Source of the DNA: Nitrososphaerota archaeon | GTDB lineage: Archaea > Thermoproteota > Nitrososphaeria > Nitrososphaerales > Nitrosopumilaceae | Direction of reading: 5' to 3' | Length of the DNA stretch: 8,459 nucleotides | NCBI GenBank assembly: GCA_022565935.1 | Contig: JADFJY010000047.1 | Span: 1-8,459 of the forward strand | Part shown: positions 7,043-8,459 of the stretch, piece after piece | How positions within the stretch are numbered: the stretch's first letter is position 1 | Layout: each line of letters opens with the position of its first letter | Program-made: the position numbers and the translations under genes | Notes under the pieces: model-generated | Database searches by the model: none | What the model was told of the DNA's origin: nothing | What the model saw: the letters and a program-made list of their open reading frames with translations, nothing else

Positions 7043-7556
7043 ATTTTTTAAATTTTTTTGGCAAATAAACAATTCCTATAACTATTACAAGACCCATAGC
7101 ACCTATAGTTATTGCAAGAAAGAAAATATATCCAAATGGGTTTTGTGTTCCCATGTTAAATATATAAGTCACAACTTTTTGTTTTCCTCCCATGTCAATC
7201 AAGTCAACCTCTACGATATGGTTTCCTGAATTTCTCCATACATAATCAATGTCCCAATGAGCACCTTCTATAGATTTGGCAGGTATTGTATCTACTAGTT
7301 CTTCGTTATAATAAATTCGAATTCCCATTGTAAATCTATCAACTTCTGTATACTCGAATCCCTCAGTTACTCTTACCAAAAATTGAGATGGTTCACCAAT
7401 TTGGGGAAACTCTGGTAATGTAGCTACTTGTATTCTATAACCTGCTTCAAATTTCTCACCAGAATTAAACATTGAATGAGCAAAAGCATCAACAAATATT
7501 GTACTAGATGAAAATAACAAAATGAAAATCAAAAAGACTGATCGCTTTTTAGACAT
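7032..7556 (-). CDS. secreted beta-domain protein with C-terminal membrane anchor; predicted mature N-terminus is His
   Basis: A 174-residue protein of no family I can name firmly. It has a signal peptide (1-26: KKR, hydrophobic core, DAFA before HSMF), a probable beta-sandwich outer domain (about 27-138, with strands such as PSQFLVRVTEG, GIRIYYNEELVDTI and HIVEVDLIDM), a helix at about 143-165, and a Lys-rich cytoplasmic tail. The layout recalls Ig-like YtkA/FixH/CopC-type periplasmic domains. Cleavage after A26 would leave H27 as residue 1; H100 and H113 are the other histidines. Facing the oxidase operon convergently, a copper delivery or assembly role is conceivable, but this is inference. 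It starts with ATG 7554-7556, about 27 bases from a TATA element, so it is leaderless. No cysteine is present. Confidence 0.82.
   Translation of the reverse strand: MSKKRSVFLIFILLFSSSTIFVDAFAHSMFNSGEKFEAGYRIQVATLPEFPQIGEPSQFLVRVTEGFEYTEVDRFTMGIRIYYNEELVDTIPAKSIEGAHWDIDYVWRNSGNHIVEVDLIDMGGKQKVVTYIFNMGTQNPFGYIFFLAITIGAMGLVIVIGIVYLPKKFKKSKL
7044..7059 (+). terminator. T-tract terminator for the oxidase-ctaA operon
   Basis: Directly after the ctaA TAG there are T6 (7044-7049) and T7 (7053-7059) runs split by AAA. U-rich tracts without a hairpin are typical archaeal terminators. The tract lies inside the 3' coding end of the convergent gene, where it encodes the Lys-rich tail. Confidence 0.55.
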
Positions 7557-7578
7557 TTAGATTGTCATAGAAAATGGA

Positions 7579-7588
7579 TAAATATATT
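7579..7588 (-). promoter_or_regulatory. TATA box of the His-N-terminus secreted protein gene
   Basis: On the minus strand the element reads AATATATTTA, centred about 27 bases before the ATG at 7556. The spacing fits a leaderless archaeal transcript. It shares the 96-base divergent region with the SRPBCC promoter. Confidence 0.55.
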
Positions 7589-7610
7589 GTAAATCAATTT
7601 CTATCCGAAA

Positions 7611-7629
7611 ATCTTCAAAACCTTTAAAT
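7611..7629 (+). promoter_or_regulatory. BRE/TATA promoter of the SRPBCC gene
   Basis: ATCTTCAAAACCTTTAAAT matches the oxidase-operon promoter at 17 of 19 positions. The TATA part TTTAAAT is centred about 27 bases before the GTG at 7653, so the mRNA should begin at or next to the start codon. Confidence 0.6.
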
Positions 7630-7652
7630 CCTAAACTACGAGAAATTTATGC

Positions 7653-8255
7653 GTGACCTTTGTTACAAAGTCTATTGATATCAAAACACCAGTAGATAAT
7701 GTTTTTACCTATTTTGCAAGACCTGAACACATCTCTGACCAAATTAAAACTGATGTAGTAGGCATGCAAGTTGTTCCTATGGATATCAAAGAAGGAATGG
7801 GTGTGGGTACAACCTTTAGAATTATCGGTGACTTTAGTGGTAAACGTCTAGAGTGGGATTGTGAGACAACTGAATTTATTAAAAATGAAAAGATCTCTGC
7901 AAAACAAATTAAAGGTCCTTTTAAGAGATGGGAAATTACCAATGAATTCAAAGCATTAGGTGATAATCTTACTAGAATTACAATGTCAGTTGATTATGTG
8001 ATGCCATTTGGTCCACTAGGAGCAATTATAGATAAAGCAAAATTTGCAAAATCTGCTGAGAAAGGAATGGAGACTGCTTTGTATAACGTTAGAGGTTTAC
8101 TTGAAGGCAATGGTTCAATTCCAGTATACATAACATTAGATGCATACAAAAAAATTCTTGTCGAAAAGAAAAAAATGAATGATGTTCCAGTTTCAACTGT
8201 AATAACTGCAATTCTAGAAAAGTACAATGAAATTGAAGCAAAAGCACAAAACTGA
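7653..8255 (+). CDS. SRPBCC (START-like) domain protein with C-terminal ribbon-helix-helix-like tail
   Basis: The 200-residue protein begins like many SRPBCC proteins: VTKSIDIKTPVDNVFTYFARPEHI (strand, then helix), followed by GVGTTFRIIGDFSGKRLEWDCETTEFIKNEKI strands, a FKRWEITNEFKALGDNLTRITMSVDYVMP strand set, and a long closing helix (126-150). Such domains hold hydrophobic ligands or act as aromatase/cyclases; the ligand cannot be read here. After a short linker (EGNGS), residues 156-195 read as a strand PVYITLD, helix AYKKILVEKKKM, turn NDVPVS and helix STVITAILEKYNEIEA, the pattern of a ribbon-helix-helix DNA-binding fold. The GTG start fits a leaderless transcript. Followed by a T-rich terminator and a tRNA gene. 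The SRPBCC part is fairly sure, the RHH part is an inference from pattern. Confidence 0.85.
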   Translation: MTFVTKSIDIKTPVDNVFTYFARPEHISDQIKTDVVGMQVVPMDIKEGMGVGTTFRIIGDFSGKRLEWDCETTEFIKNEKISAKQIKGPFKRWEITNEFKALGDNLTRITMSVDYVMPFGPLGAIIDKAKFAKSAEKGMETALYNVRGLLEGNGSIPVYITLDAYKKILVEKKKMNDVPVSTVITAILEKYNEIEAKAQN

Positions 8256-8270
8256 ATTTTTCTTTATTTT
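8256..8270 (+). terminator. T-rich terminator after the SRPBCC gene
   Basis: ATTTTTCTTTATTTT follows the TGA stop directly, with no hairpin. This is the expected archaeal terminator form and separates the gene from the tRNA downstream. Confidence 0.5.
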
Positions 8271-8280
8271 ACAATCTTAA

Positions 8281-8290
8281 GATTAATAAC
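8281..8290 (+). promoter_or_regulatory. Possible TATA box of tRNA-Lys
   Basis: GATTAATAAC is centred about 29 bases before the first tRNA base, suitable for a start a few bases upstream of the mature 5' end. It overlaps the end of a perfect 12-base palindrome (8273-8284). Evidence is spacing and AT content only. Confidence 0.35.
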
Positions 8291-8314
8291 AACTCTAGGA
8301 CTTTCCATTTTTGT

Positions 8315-8388
8315 GGGTCTATGGCGCAGCCAGGTAGCGCACCGGACTCTTAATCCGGTTGTCGAGGGTCCGAATCCCTCTAGACCCG
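8315..8388 (+). tRNA. tRNA-Lys, anticodon CTT
   Basis: The cloverleaf is complete without CCA. The acceptor stem GGGTCTA (8315-8321) pairs with TAGACCC (8381-8387), discriminator G8388. The D stem GCGC/GCGC spans 8324-8327 and 8337-8340 with GG at 8333-8334. The anticodon stem CCGGA/TCCGG encloses the loop CTCTTAA, giving anticodon CTT at 8349-8351, which reads AAG (Lys). The T stem GAGGG/CCCTC (8364-8368, 8376-8380) encloses TCCGAAT. There is no intron at 37/38. The T loop is odd: C is at position 55 where U is nearly universal. It stands alone between two short spacers. Confidence 0.95.
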
Positions 8389-8442
8389 CTCCTTTAGTGA
8401 TTCTTTTATTGGTTCCCAACATAATTGAAGAAAAAAATCTCC

Positions 8443-8459
8443 ATGTCAGAACCATTGGA
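8443..8459 (+). CDS. Possible start of a further gene, cut by the window edge
   Basis: An ATG at 8443 opens a frame (MSEPL) to the window end, 54 bases after the tRNA. A TTTTATT element about 37 bases upstream could be its TATA box. Only five codons are visible, so this is a guess from position. Confidence 0.22.

Noticed and set aside
8264..8455. Minus-strand open frame of 63 codons over the tRNA region
   Set aside because: It lies fully antisense to a perfect tRNA-Lys and has no family-like features; tRNA sequence commonly leaves such frames open.

Overview
The window looks like a chromosomal segment of an ammonia-oxidising thaumarchaeon (Nitrososphaerota) of the marine Nitrosopumilus type. 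The basis is the very AT-rich coding sequence, the many TTG and GTG starts with archaeal TATA boxes about 25 bases upstream and no Shine-Dalgarno, an F420:NADP oxidoreductase, an archaeal tRNA-Lys, and a terminal oxidase locus (split CoxII, CoxI, double-domain blue copper protein) with the layout I recall for Nitrosopumilus maritimus. The genus assignment rests on recall and inference; no search was run.

Left part (1-3261): the last 24 codons of an unidentified gene, a PLP-dependent class I aminotransferase on +, then a compact minus-strand operon in transcription order: an NpdG/Fno-type F420:NADP oxidoreductase, a 77-residue two-helix membrane protein, and a pyridoxamine-phosphate-oxidase-like split-barrel flavin/deazaflavin protein. 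The operon's last gene overlaps the aminotransferase end by 7 bases. A histidine phosphatase is divergently transcribed from a 51-base intergenic region.

Centre (3262-7042): one probable operon for the aerobic terminal oxidase: an N-terminal CoxII membrane piece, the CuA-bearing CoxII piece, CoxI with all haem/CuB ligands, a membrane-anchored protein with two tandem type-1 copper domains, and a four-helix half-size haem A synthase (CtaA). Together they can make and run an A-type haem-copper oxidase: CtaA would supply haem A, the cupredoxin protein could hand electrons to CuA, and CoxII/CoxI reduce O2. CoxI keeps the D-pathway Asp and Glu but seems to carry His where the K-pathway Lys is expected.

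Right part (7032-8459): a minus-strand secreted, C-terminally anchored protein whose predicted mature N-terminus is His; a + strand SRPBCC protein with a C-terminal ribbon-helix-helix-like tail; a tRNA-Lys(CTT) with an unusual C in the T loop; and a possible start of a further gene at the very end. No CRISPR array, insertion sequence or obvious horizontally acquired segment is visible. The strongest leads are the copper/oxidase peculiarities, the SRPBCC-RHH fusion, and a 19-base promoter motif shared by the oxidase operon and the SRPBCC gene.
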